From positions 1,147,501 to 1,211,500 of the forward strand of contig JAODUO010000053.1 of assembly GCA_025642075.2 (NCBI GenBank): a stretch of DNA of 64,000 bases, read 5' to 3'. Positions 27,201 to 39,740 of this stretch are shown here, in pieces (within the stretch, counting starts at the first letter, position 1; every line of letters starts with the position of its first letter). The DNA comes from Ridgeia piscesae. Its lineage: Eukaryota; Annelida; Polychaeta; Sabellida; Siboglinidae. The position numbers and the translations under genes were made by a program. The notes below the pieces were generated by a model that was given only the letters and a program-made list of their open reading frames with translations, was not told the DNA's origin and did no database searches.

Positions 27201-27254
<54 letters not shown>
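27198..27254. repeat. (TA)n microsatellite
   Basis: TA run at the end of the decayed array. Confidence 0.96.
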
Positions 27255-27259
<5 letters not shown>

Positions 27260-27829
27260 TTAAATATTTAAATATGCGTGTCTTTCTAGTTTATTCTGAC
27301 TAATATTAATGTCTTTACCATAGCAAAACATAACAACATCCCTATATCAATTTTCAAAACTACTGCTATATTTAAGGACAGTATTAATGAGTCGACTTCT
27401 GGTCTGTGAATACAACTGTGAGAGGACCTATATATCTTGAGACTTCAGCGCCAGACATCTGTTACTTTGCTGCCAGACAACACCTTTTTTCCTGTTGAAA
27501 TATCCAACAGAGAAAATGTATTTTATGAACCAATTACAGCGCTACCCTCAAACGTGGCGTGTGACAAAAACCATCAAAACATAGACGTGTTCCTTTTGTG
27601 ACAACCACAGACTGGTACAGTTATAATCTATGGCGTGTGCCGCCGAAGATTTGTGCGTCCGATACGTGTCATATCATTGGCCGGTTCCACAACAGTCAAC
27701 AACAACGACGGAACTAAAGGTGCAGAAAGTGGGAACTGTCTCGAAACTGTGACGAGGACTTAAGAACAAACACAGTGATTAGTGTCACCTGCAGATGGCA
27801 TGTGTGGTCAGGTCTTGTAATCCAAGTGA

Positions 27830-27965
27830 CATCAATGACATGTGACATCAATGACATGTGGGCAGAGTGCAGACATCTGAGGTCTGCTCTGAACCATTTG
27901 TTATCAGGTGCCACGCAGACTGTCACGTTCTGTCACAGACTGTCACGTGCTGTCATGCTGTCAAT
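27830..27965. repeat. short tandem GACATCAATGACATGTG and CTGTCACG repeats
   Basis: Two copies of GACATCAATGACATGTG (27829-27860), followed by three TGTCACG/CTGTCA iterations (27928-27962). Confidence 0.65.
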
Positions 27966-29029
27966 TGAGCTCTTGGAGCCAGGGAGACCCGGAGTTGGTG
28001 TTGGTGGACTGAGCCAGTTGGAGCGGGACACCAGGACGAGTGAGAGAAGGTGGCAGTATATCCTGGACGAATACAAACAAATGACAATCAAAACTTAAAA
28101 CAACCCTTCTGAAGGTTTTTTAATACATTTCCGCTACTTCTTTTTGATACCCTCGTCTTTCTCCTGAAGTCCAGAATGAGGCTGGCCTTGACATAGATCC
28201 TTGAACTTTACCCTTTTCCCACATAGAACAGTTTGTTTTCAACAAATGCCAACAGGAGGGTAACAAATATATAACCCTTCACCCCTGACTGCTCAGCACA
28301 TGGGCTGGTGGATTTAAGACATGGCATCAACATAAGTGAGAGAGGGTACTACCCCTGGTAGTAGGTCAATTGCAGGGTAAATATAATGAAAGGACGATGA
28401 AATTGAGAATAACAGCCTCAGCTGTTGTCTTTTGTTATTCAATTCTTTGTTCCTGAAGTCTGGGTTGAGATGCTCAATTTGTATTTTCCTTCTCATGATA
28501 CTAATTATGTAACAAGTCTTCATCATCCTCGAATAAAGTGTTTCTTGGTTTATGTTATTTAGTAAATTTACCTCACAAGAAACTAGTTTTTTGTATATTT
28601 ATTCATCAGCTTTTTCACAGATGAAGGTTTTACAGCATTTTGCAAATACAAATCAGGCCACTCTACCAAATAAAGCTGCAGTTTCACACAATTCTAATTT
28701 ATATGTTCTATACAATAAATATCCTCAGAAAATTCCAAGTTTATAACAAAACTTATTAAATATTAAACATGTGCAAGTACCTACATATTGTGTGCTTTGG
28801 GAAATTGTTCTACCATTACAAAAAAACTCACGTTTGTATTATTTATGATTACATCGATCCAACAATTTATAAACTCAATTGGTGACACACAAAATTATTT
28901 CCATTGCAATCACACCGTTTGCAACCCTACTATCTGCTCGGAATCTCTTAAACTAAAAAGATGTTTTGATTGTTTCCCCTATCACATATAGGCTGACAGT
29001 GATTCTGCTAAACGCAGGCCATCAATAAG

Positions 29030-29300
29030 CGAAACAGATCAGAAAAACCACGGAGAAAACATGTGCAGCCCTGGGAATATTTGCGGAGATGAATGTGCAG
29101 ATCGCCTGACCAAATGTCAGCTGCTATCGGCAGGTGTGAAGCGAAGATATTAGGGAGCATCGACAGGACGTCAAATGTGGCACTTCCCCATCAACACTGT
29201 CAGTTAATTAACGTGCGATGTCGACAGCGTTGCGGCGAGCACGTAATGTGATGGCTACCTGCGCTGCGTCTAATCATGGCTGATGTGTCATATCGTGTCA
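29030..29300. promoter_or_regulatory. candidate enhancer block in the tsh intron
   Basis: Balanced composition, non-repetitive. It includes GTCAGTTAATTAACGTGCGATGTCG and CTAATCATGGCTGATG, which carry homeodomain cores. Candidate only. Confidence 0.22.
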
Positions 29301-29689
29301 TCAGGAGACAGACAATAAGACAACATTTGTGGCGTTACGTTCCTGCGATACTGTGAATAATCTCTCTGTCTGGAGAATCTAAGTAAAGTGTTCAAGTATC
29401 TTTGTGAGAACGGGATTTTTTAATTCTGTATCAGTTTGTAATTTAACATTTAAAAAATGATCAAAGAGCAGAGTTACCCACAGCTAAAGTTCTTACTTGA
29501 AAGTTTCAACAAACAAATTTATCAGATTCGTCATAAACATTTAACGCAGTTGGTAAACAGATATCATTTATATACAGGCAACAGTATACATCCATTACAG
29601 TACTTTCAGCGTATATGAACATTTGTCCACAATGAAATGATGCAACCATTAGTTATTCAGCGCCACCTCTATGCTTGTGCTAATTAGAA

Positions 29690-30180
29690 TTCGACATGCG
29701 AGTCGACAATGGCGTTATGCAACATGACGTCCGTGGCACACTCAAAATCTCAGCAGATTTATGTGGCGGACATAACGCATGCTCACATCCACCCGAATGC
29801 ACCGAGCTTATTTGGCACTTAAAAATTCCCACAAATTTATGTCGCGCGCACCTGCGCTCCCGTGACTTGTGATCGTAACGCATATCATGTCAAAGGCTGT
29901 GTAAAATAGACGGCGTTCTCGTATTTATAGCCTCTTCTCCGAACACACAATAGCGTAATTTATTCCGAGCGCACTGTCGAACTGGTGTCAAACAACGTGT
30001 TTTATCTTCCCGTAAACGCCTCCTCCCAGTTTGAACCCTCCCGAGCCATTCGTATCAGCATGTTTTGGGTGGGGGGAACGTGCCTATCCCAGGAAAACAT
30101 GGCGCGTCAACACAAAAAATTGACACGCCACAATTATAAATTTTCATCAAAGCGACCGGTGCACTATAAATTGAATTCAC
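29690..30180. promoter_or_regulatory. candidate regulatory block with paired ATTTATGT[GC]GCG motifs
   Basis: ATTTATGTGGCG (29757-29768) and ATTTATGTCGCG (29835-29846) lie 78 bp apart in a CpG-containing, non-repetitive stretch. The core TTTATG resembles posterior Hox/Cdx sites. An ATCAAAG TCF-like core lies near 30147. Function is inference. Confidence 0.27.
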
Positions 30181-31974
30181 AAATCAGATGGGCGCTCTTG
30201 CATGACCAAAAACAATCAATAATAAAGCTAACTTTAATTACGTACCTGGATTTTTTTTAAAGAAAACTTCATAAATATAGTTTGTGGCTTTTATAGCAAT
30301 TTTTCTGGTCCTGCAACAAATAGTTGGTGATTGTTCCAGTGTTCATTGTTAGATCCATGTATGTACTATGTAATGTATACATATTTTCTGGTAAAACCTT
30401 TTTAAGCATACATTGCTTAATATCCGACGCCATCCAGAGGTGTACTCCTGGCAAGTTAAATGAACGACGTCACATTGAAATGCTTCGGAGAGCAACACAA
30501 CACGACCAAGCAAGACATTTCGCTCTCTAATCACTGATCATATCAACCCATACATTTATCACTTGACCGCTATCAATGACTTCAAACTGACCAGGGTCAA
30601 TCGCTAACCCAGAATCACCACTCCGCGACACATGAGTGACTGGCTGACCCACTTGATATGTGAGACTGATATTGTCATAACGAATTAACATTAATTAGCT
30701 GGATACATCCATTATACATAATACCAGCAAATGATATCTGTTTTTTCGATAAACTAATGGCGCTGCTTTTTAGACGTGATCGTAAATTGTACTTTTGTTG
30801 CAAGGAAACAATAAAGCATCTGTTTTGAAGGTTTTCGTTGCGGCATGTCCCCACCCAACAATATTTTTTCACCGTCTCATGTGAAGCCAACCAACCAGAG
30901 TAAATCAGTCGTATTTGACAGCCTCTTCAAAAACACACAACTATCGCCTGATTTACATGAATGGGTTCGTTTTTATGCACCGACAACGATAAGGATCATC
31001 TGTTTTCTCGTTTTAAGTTTGAAAAAGGTTGAACAACTTTTTGAAACCTACGCTGTGACTTGTGAGATATTACTTTTGTTTGTAATTACAAAATTGAACT
31101 GTAACTGATCTGACGAAACACATTCATATTATAGATTCAGCCAAACTTATCACATAAAAGACTAAACTGACAGAGAAATGTGAACTGACAGACTTAACCA
31201 CTCAGTCATGTCACTGACGTTTTCACTTAAAATGAACGCGAACAAAACAACTGCATTATTTAACTTATTTTCGTCCAGTCGCCAAGTGTCGGCAGCCATA
31301 AATCCAGCTTTTACTGTGCGAAACCCATTAAAAAACACCCACATAGCGATGTAAATTTATTCTGTTTTAGCGAATGACAGAATATATTTCTGACTGAAGC
31401 GATGGCACATCGCACACCCAGACACGACGTGTCAAACACAGACGTGTGAACGCACAGGAAAGACACACTCAACTCAAGGAAGGACTCGTTATGTCCTGTC
31501 TTGCCACCATTGGAGCAGTGACACGCACCATCACAAAATTATGAACACATAATCACAAATATAAAATAAGGAATTTGTTTAGGTTCCATCTTTAAAACTA
31601 AAAAAATTAAAAAAATTGGTACCATTATTTAAAATACACCTGCTACAGATTTATGCCGTCTGATTTTTTTTGTGTGCTTGGTTTTGTAACCATTCATATA
31701 TATTATCAACAATATTTTATGCACAGTTACATTAATTCGCATATGTTCCAACCTTGACAGTGTCAATGGTTTGCACAAATGGATATCAACATTTGCCAAC
31801 ACCATCAATCAAATCAACAACAAAATTCAGTGAACTGAAAATGTACCCAATCATACACTAAACTTGGCTTCTGTATATCAATGTGACCACGACACGGCTG
31901 ATGGAGGATGTCTGTCTGTCACTGTAACACATTGCTTTATGTGACTTTTTAATGTCACAGCCAACACACGCATC

Positions 31975-32300
31975 TATTGAATCAAGACATAGCTGTCAGC
32001 CTGGCAATGTCTGTGATATTGTAATTGTGACTTAGCTAGCTGTCACGTCAATGCCTACGTCATTGTAATAGTGACAGACACGACAAAATCTTTCAGCAAC
32101 CCGACACAACCGACAGACAATGCCTACATATCTATGACATAGCTGACAGACAATGTTTATAAATCCATGACGCAGTTGACAAACAACGGCACAGCTGACA
32201 ATGTTACCATAAACATGACGCAACTGACAGACATGTCAACATAAGAATAACACAGCTGACAAATGACACAAATGTCTGTATAACCCTGACATAGCACCTG
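31975..32300. repeat. decayed tandem array, unit like CATAGCTGACAGACAATG
   Basis: Seven or more diverged iterations with core [GC]CTGACA[GA]ACAATGT and intervening ATAA-type spacers, unit about 33-45 bp. Confidence 0.7.
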
Positions 32301-32389
32301 TCAATGTCTACGCCTCCACCGTCCAGTGATACCAACCCATGATACTGACCAAATCATTTGACGAAAGTGACCGATGAAACCACTACAGC

Positions 32390-32720
32390 TGTGAACTCAT
32401 GTAGATGTCCGCCTGCTCTGACCACTGCAGCAACACTGCCTCCGAGCCACAATGACCGTCCCACGGTCCAGCTGGCCGTGTGATCAGTCAAGCGCGAACT
32501 GGTCAGGTCTACCTGTGCACCTAATAAATTTACCTATAGACAAGTTTGTTATCGGCCCCGGCAAACTGACATGCTGCTACTTTGTGTAACGGACATCCAA
32601 CAAATGGCCATCATTGCAGCTGATTAATATGAACCCCTTCAACGTTTACGACACGCAGCAACCCCAATCGATCACCTGGATACATGGTGAAATGACTCAG
32701 ACAGGGATAGTGTCAACACG
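32390..32720. promoter_or_regulatory. weak candidate regulatory block
   Basis: Non-repetitive, balanced composition, with CAGCTGATTAATATG and ACCTAATAAATTTACC. Nothing decisive. Confidence 0.15.
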
Positions 32721-33395
32721 CCTATTTACATGACCATTGACACTCTCCCCCATTCCTGCCTAAAGCAGTTGTATGGACCCTAAAAACGGCGAGGCCTTAA
32801 ACATTATTGCACTACTAAATATAGTGGCCAATGACAGCTAACTGTTGGTACAATTTAGAGTAACATATACCCTTTTAAACTGTCTGTCTATGTATAGTAT
32901 ACAGTACGCTCCAAGCTGGGGCAATCGCAAAAACATTTTTTTCCCACATTAAATATGATGATGACATGCCTTTGCAATCTGGACAGTTCACTGTGATTAA
33001 ACTTGCTAGCAAATACATTTTACTGTTTGTTTTTTTGGCTGTTTTAGTTTACTGTTTTCACTGAATTATTGTTCAGTATAATTTGGTAGTTGGTCACGCA
33101 TTAAAAAAAAGAACATTGCATACAGCGAGCAGAATAAAAATGGTGTCTATTGATACAGCCCATTACAAGTCACAATAATTGATTTTCACATTTGCTGTGC
33201 AAGGATACTTTGTATGGATAGGTGATTTTATGGGTAGGTGTTTGAATAAAAGCACATACTTTTGAAAACTGTCAAAAGAATGTTACCTACAGTAACTTAT
33301 TTTCTGTGCAAACGTAAAACTGAACATGAACAAAATGACATCAATAATGAAATTGGGAAATTTGAAAACGTCCTGTAAAGGCCTAATCTATATTG

Positions 33396-33431
33396 GACAC
33401 CACATACATAATTTATTTCCTATGTGGTGTC
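33396..33431. repeat. short hairpin
   Basis: Perfect 11-bp stem, GACACCACATA with TATGTGGTGTC, around a 14-base loop. Confidence 0.7.
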
Positions 33432-34369
33432 TAGCACTGTCTGCTTGTAATTTCACACTTTGTAAAATTTACAAAGAAAATTATTATATAAATACTATGT
33501 TTTCAAACATTTGGTCTACATTTTTATGAACCAATTTTTTAGTGCTATTTTTGTTTTCTTTTTGTCACTGCAGCTTTGCACTAAGTAACCTTGAGCCATG
33601 GTGTATTTACAAATGCTCTAATTAAGTAAATATTAGCATAAGTTAATATTAATTCGCCAAAAGTAAATAAAAATTCCTTGCAAAGGAGCGAACATGTTGT
33701 TGTCAATGTTATATTTTTGCCAAACAGAATATGTCAATAATGAGAGAATTTATCAGATTAAAGACGAGATATATAACTATGGGTATAAGCGGTGTACAGT
33801 GTCTCCGATACAATTTGCCAACTTGTGTTCAGTTTTCCAAGGTAGTCATTAAAACGTAGCTGGGTCAGACATCCCACGAATGTCACATGTCACACCGAAA
33901 ATTAATGTTGTTTGCTAATGGCAATGTGACAAATCACATGCTTTTTCTCGTTGAATTGTTTGCTGGCATCTTAATGCATGAATGTCGGATTCACCTCTTA
34001 ACTCAGTCTGTCACCTTGGTCTTTTTCTACCTGGGAACGTTTTTTTTACGTTTGTCGTGTACAATTTTCAGTCACTCCTCTGTGTCATTATGATGGAATA
34101 ACATTGCGCCAATAAATCAAATGCAGACAAAAGCTTCTCAAGTGATACACCAATATACCTGGTTTTACTTCTTTTATTCCAGTGATTAATTATAGATTTT
34201 CTTATGTGTTTGTGGGAATAGTTTCTCCAGCGGGCAGCAGACGCGTTTAGCATACTGCATAACGAATTGTCACCTGACGCTACATTCTGTCAAACAACCG
34301 CACCGCAAATTAACCACCTACGTGATAAGTCATCGAAAAAACTCGCTTTCATATGCCTGTACAGTTGCG

Positions 34370-34560
34370 CTTCATAAAAAGCAAAGATATGCAAATTGCC
34401 TATCAACCTGAAATATTTGGTGAGAATAAATCGCACTATCACCGACTCTCAATGAATACCACAGCTTATGGGTCACTGATTAGGCGTTGCAAGTTGCCAG
34501 AGGCTAAAACACAATTGTTCTAAATCAGCGAGTGGATGTCGGAAGATGCGGAAAGCGAAC
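34370..34560. promoter_or_regulatory. candidate enhancer block with octamer motif
   Basis: Contains a perfect POU octamer ATGCAAAT (34389-34396), AATAAATCGCAC and a GGGTCACTGATTAGGCG segment in non-repetitive sequence. Candidate only. Confidence 0.25.
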
Positions 34561-35369
34561 TTCTTGGAATCTGTTCCGCCAATTTGGACCACCCTGCTAG
34601 GTGACACACCGTTCGCTGATTAGTGACATCAATCGACACAACGACACTGCCGACACAGGTCCTGCCATTCATTCAGACAGCACTATCTGCCGCAATGCTT
34701 TTAACCAAATTTACAACTGCGGTACATTGTTGTTTGCAGAGCAAGCAGACGTTGCAAATGGCCACCGTGCAACCATCAAGTCCATGAGTGATCCATTGCG
34801 CCCAAAAAGCCACGGATCCGACACAATTTTTTCTCCCAATTGCATTACCCTGCATTTGTTATACTACGTTACAAAATGATTCACATAAGCCTCGATGTGT
34901 CTTGACAGTCGATCATGCGATGCATCAAACCATTCATTTTGGTGTTTAACGCTAATCCATCAGCAGCGCCTCCTTTAATGGAACCATATTACTCACACGT
35001 CTACGGGTGAAATAAAACTGTCATCCTTACTCATAACGTTATTTTTTTCACTAACCAGACAACGCACAATATACAATATCGGGCATTAAAAAGAACAGTC
35101 GACCCATTTCTAAATTTGACCATGTAGCTAGTTGATTGTCACTTGCTGTCATAATAAATTTTTTAACAGGTGTTCACTACTGTAGTACTATATGACCCTA
35201 GTGCTCATAGAGCAACACACCCATTAAAGGTAGTTATAAATATTATTATTAATGTTTGCTTTGACTTTGATTATTCAAACTTTACTACTTTTGGTCAGAT
35301 TGAAATACTGTTTTTCCTCAAATCTGCTTTCCATTTTGATTAAATATATAGTTCTTTAAATGAGACAAT

Positions 35370-35372
<3 letters not shown>

Positions 35373-35418
<46 letters not shown>
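35373..35418. repeat. (TA)n microsatellite
   Basis: TA run just upstream of a degraded SINE A copy. Confidence 0.96.
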
Positions 35419-35421
<3 letters not shown>

Positions 35422-35439
35422 GGCAAAATAAATCTATTT

Positions 35440-35700
35440 GTTGCACACAAAGCCAGTCTGGCTACACGATGCTTCCATGGTTTGTGTCAAACTGTGGGCA
35501 AGTTTGTTCACTCTACATTGCTCAAGTTCACTCAGCCATATGCATGAGTAACTGGGTATAGACTATCTTTGTGCATTAACTGTAGCATGGCCGAATGCTT
35601 CCTGGAGCAGTTTACACTGTGTCCATGTAAACAGGTCTGTCACGGAGTAAAATGTAGTTTTCTTGAGTGGGTCTAACAACTGGATACTCCACAAGGTAAG
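35440..35700 (+). mobile_element. SINE family A copy, degraded
   Basis: Matches the family A body: GGGCAAGTTTGTTCACTCTACATTGCTCAAG region, TTCACTCAGCCATAT, CTGGGTATAGAC and AACAGGTCTGTCACGGAGT. The tRNA head and 3' tail are not recognisable. Confidence 0.7.
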
Positions 35701-35722
35701 AAGTTATCTTTACTCCTAAACA

Positions 35723-35749
35723 CACATCCACACACACACACACACACAA
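35723..35749. repeat. short (CA)n microsatellite
   Basis: CA run of about 10 units. Confidence 0.85.
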
Positions 35750-35870
35750 GTAAAAAAGCCAAGAGTATGTTTTTCATAATTTCTATAACCAGACATGTTA
35801 GCAATGGTCACTGATGAGGACCCTACTTGGGTCCATACTGATGACGACTCCCCCTTGTTAAATTCTTAGT

Positions 35871-36179
35871 TCTTAGGTGGTTTCCTCCAAACAGCCCAAA
35901 CTTGGGCTAACGCAGGACGGCAGGAGTTGTCCTTCTCTCTCTGCAGTTAGTGAGTCCACTACAAGTTACGCATTTAGCCCTGTGTGGAATCTTTTACTTC
36001 CCCTGGCGTAAACACCAAACAGAAGGGACCACCGGCTTTAAGTGTCTCTTCCGAAAGACCCAGGCAAATGTGGGGTGAACGAAATTGCCTAAGTTTCGAA
36101 ACGGCGGTATGTGGGATTGAACCACCGTCTCCTCGATTGACAGTCTGGCGCTCTACCGCGCAACCGCTGCTCCCCACAG
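35871..36179 (-). mobile_element. SINE family B copy with extra internal segment
   Basis: Read on the minus strand: tRNA-like head (GTTGCGCGGTAGAGCGCC, B box GGTTCAATCCC), then CACCCCACATTTGCCTGG, CGGAAGAGACACTTAAAG, and the end GGAGGAAACCACCTAAGA. Relative to the copy at 15975-16217 it has about 60 additional bases (roughly 35915-35977) before the shared GCCCAAGTTTGG[AG]CTGTT end. Confidence 0.87.
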
Positions 36180-37095
36180 TATTCTGTGTCTGCCATCAAG
36201 GACCACTGCTAAGTTATCAATAACAACATTCATAAGAACCGACGGCATCTCAGGTGTATCACCAAAACTCCATTGCATAAGTTCCACCAGTTCATGATAA
36301 TGGAACCACTGTGCGACGTTTCCACCTGTGCAGATGCAGACAGAGCGAGCTGGTAATATGAGTTGGCTCAATTCAAACTACGACAAACAGTTCTGTGATG
36401 AATGGTACACGGGATGTATCAAATCATTCCGGAAAAACGTTACTGTGACGTATTTTCACACTGCATACGTGTTGATATTTCAAAAATAGTGTGTGATGGC
36501 AAAAGGTCTGCACCACGCAGCAGTTCTCATACAAAACGTCACTCCACTGACGGGTAACTGATTGCATTTGATACAATATGACCAAGTGTGTATACTAAAT
36601 CACTTTCTCAATCTATTTATGCAAAATAAATCAATCGTTGACTTTTTAGCCTACACACTATGGCATTTAAAATGGGCACTTGAAACTTACCGACAAATAG
36701 CATAATGGCAGATAGATAGCTCAAGTCCCCAACAGCTCTTTACTGAGACAAACAAAAGTTTATTTATGTTTTTCTGCACCTAAGACTGTGTGAAAAGATA
36801 TTCATCTCAAGAAAACTGTCCTTGGAAACTTGTATATTTTGTTTAATGCTAGGCTATTCCTAGGCTAACAGAAAAATCAAAATTATGTTTTAGTTACCAT
36901 TCAGCCTTAGATAGGTGTAATAATTACAAATATTGAAGTAACAACAATAATATGTTTAACAAAAATAACAGTAAGCCAATAACTAACTAACCACAGACCA
37001 GCAGAAAAACAATAAGTTTATAGTTTACTGGCGACTGGTTTAACTACTTTTTTACACTGATCACAATCTGTAAGATTGACAGTGACCTTTTTGTG

Positions 37096-37097
<2 letters not shown>

Positions 37098-37157
<60 letters not shown>
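37098..37157. repeat. (TA)n microsatellite
   Basis: TA run of about 29 units. Confidence 0.97.
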
Positions 37158-37161
<4 letters not shown>

Positions 37162-37258
37162 TGACAAAAGTGATTGATTACGTATTTGGTTGGGGTGAAA
37201 TTGTATATAAATATTATATTACATATATACATATATACACAATTACACACAATATATG

Positions 37259-37262
<4 letters not shown>

Positions 37263-37321
<59 letters not shown>
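37263..37321. repeat. (GT)n microsatellite
   Basis: GT run of about 29 units. Confidence 0.97.
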
Positions 37322-37322
<1 letters not shown>

Positions 37323-37529
37323 ACTATACAAATTCACCTCATCATAGTATATACTATTATATACACACACATAATATTATATTCTGTCTTCATTGTCTGT
37401 CTTCAAGGAGTTATTCTTAATTAATAATATATAAATATAATACATACAGGAATATAATAAATACACTGTATATATTATAATACTATTATATGCACACATA
37501 AATACATATACATGTTTGATTTATGTTTC

Positions 37530-38027
37530 TCAGAGACTGTGCAAATGTCTGGCACTGTCACAGCTTTGGTGAACTGAAGCGGTAGAATCGACCCTGGCAT
37601 TGGCATTAGTCTGTAGTAACGTCATCTTAATGACAACACCAGCGGAAGTACACGACTCCGCCAGAGCCCCCACTACTTGCCTTAGATGTGACCCTGGAGA
37701 GAAGAGACAGTGACCAGTCCACAATGTTGTTGTCCCCTCTCTTGTTTCCCGCACAGAGGCACACAAGCAGCAACACAGGTGAAAGTCCGATGACAACACA
37801 GTTGCGAGACGAGCCGATGAACTCATCAGTCTGACTACAAAGTCATCCAACCCCTGTGACGTCTGACTGTCGTCACTGGAGCGAAGCTGACATGTCTCAT
37901 GTGCGGGGAAAAAATGGCCCTTTTCACGGGCATAAATCCACTGGGGCGTGAAAAGTAGGAAGCCTGATAACAATGCCAGGATTAGGAATGGTATCAAAAA
38001 TACAACAGAAAACACCCACACACGCAT
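37530..38027 (-). CDS. uncertain 165-codon frame with N-terminal hydrophobic segment
   Basis: The minus-strand frame opens MRVWVFSVVFLIPFLIL and continues hydrophobic to about residue 28, as a signal anchor or first membrane helix would, then turns polar. GC content is above the local background. In an overlapping frame (37627-37842) the same strand encodes another hydrophobic run, VVIGLSPVLLLVCLC, followed by a plausible soluble tail ending at TAA 37627-37629. The two could be joined by a frameshift, an intron, or chance. No family is recognised. It would be nested in the tsh intron on the same strand. It may be a decayed membrane-protein gene or spurious. Confidence 0.22.
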   Translation of the reverse strand: MRVWVFSVVFLIPFLILALLSGFLLFTPQWIYAREKGHFFPAHETCQLRSSDDSQTSQGLDDFVVRLMSSSARLATVLSSDFHLCCCLCASVRETREGTTTLWTGHCLFSPGSHLRQVVGALAESCTSAGVVIKMTLLQTNANARVDSTASVHQSCDSARHLHSL

Positions 38028-38689
38028 GTTTTTATCTGTGTAACAATTAAATAATTCTGCAAAAATGTATAAAACAAATATTACCAGTTCCAGATAGTTA
38101 AGAAGTGTGTGAAGTAAACAACAAGATCATTACCCAATCCATCACTGGTACACGACTGCACATATACAGAAACATTTACGATATAACGCATTCAGATAAA
38201 TAACATGTTTAAACACTTTCTGGCATGCAATGGCAAATGTATTTCGGCGTGAAGCCTTAGACTGATCAGTCGGCTAGACGTGATCTTTTCACACCCCTAG
38301 GCAATCACACAAGTAAGTTGACGGGAAGGCATCAAAAGAATCACATGTCTGTCCATGATCTTTTACCAAAGTTTGCTTTCAAAAATGTGCCCTGTTGTTT
38401 GGTTAAGTTCGTGTGATGTCAGCGCTGTCTCGTGACTGATACGCGACTGAACGCGACCATGAAACGTCGCACTTTATCAGTGTCAGAGTCATGTTCAAGA
38501 GGCTTTATAATGATGTGCAAGTGTGGTGGGATTTCTTGTTCACTCAAGTGTAACTATAGCAAATGTTCTTGTTTACCCATGCATGACGCAACGCCTTTAG
38601 TGGACAACCGCTGACCAGCAAAAAAATTATTTGATTAAATTATTCCCTTGCTATGAATCACACATACTTGATTAGTCATTAGATATCTG

Positions 38690-39740
38690 CTGCTTATGAA
38701 ATCCGAATTCCTGGCTCATTCAAGCGTGACTTCAATAATTAAACATCTTCTATCCAGTAATTGCATGATTTTTTGGCTCACCCCAGTATGACATCAGTCG
38801 TTATACATCTACCCAGGGTTACTCTAACTTCTAAGCTGTCTCCAATGAGCATTAGTTCTTGGTTCGCTCAAGCATGACTTCAGCAGTTAGACGTCTACTC
38901 TCCAGTAACTGAAATATTTATTGGCTTAATCATGCAGCGATTAATTTAAATATCTACTACCCAGTAACAGATTGATTTCTTGGTTCATTCAAGCATCATT
39001 TCATTTGTACTACAGTAATTAGAAAAGTACTGTATATAATAATTCTGAGTTCCTGGCTAATTCAAGTCATCAAATATCTATTGTCCTGTAAATATGATAA
39101 TATTTATAATGTGCCTAGATATCATTGGGATTACATGAGTTCAGCCAAGCATGACAAAAGTAATTAGACATTTACTGTCCAGCAAAAAAAATTCCTGGCT
39201 CAATCAGGCCTGACCATGGCTGGCTAACTTATGCAATTATGCATGACTTTGTCATTCAATAATTACTCACAAATAAGAATAAATTCCTAGTTTACTCATG
39301 AGAAACTACACCTACCCCGGTACACTGTAGTGACAAGTTTGGGTGCTCTGTTCACTCAAGTGTGACATCAATTGACATCCAGTAATAGACTGAACCTCTT
39401 AGCCATTCAGTGGTTGAATACCTATTATACTGTAAATATGAATTCCTGGCTCACTCAAGCATGACTCCAGTCTTTAGACTGGTAATGTCCAGTCACAGCC
39501 TGGATTCCTGGCTCACTCAAGCATCACATATGTTAGTACAATATATAACTGTAAACAGTATTACTGTCAATGAGGTCTTACTTCTTGGTTAAGTTAACTG
39601 ATACTCCGGTCAATCATCAAACATTCACTCTGTTGCTATTGATGGCAATTACTTGTCTGAATTCATGGTTTACCCAGTATTGACCCACAGTAATTATCTC
39701 ATTAGCAGACCCAGCCCGAATTCCTCACTCGCTGGACCAT
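38690..39740. repeat. decayed minisatellite, unit about 60-75 bp
   Basis: Recurrent strings TTCCTGGCTCA[CT]TCAAGCATGAC, TTCAGTAATTAGACATCTACT and [TC]CCAGTAA occur in the same order at least ten times between 38700 and 39720, with many substitutions and indels. This is an old tandem array of non-coding DNA. Confidence 0.78.
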
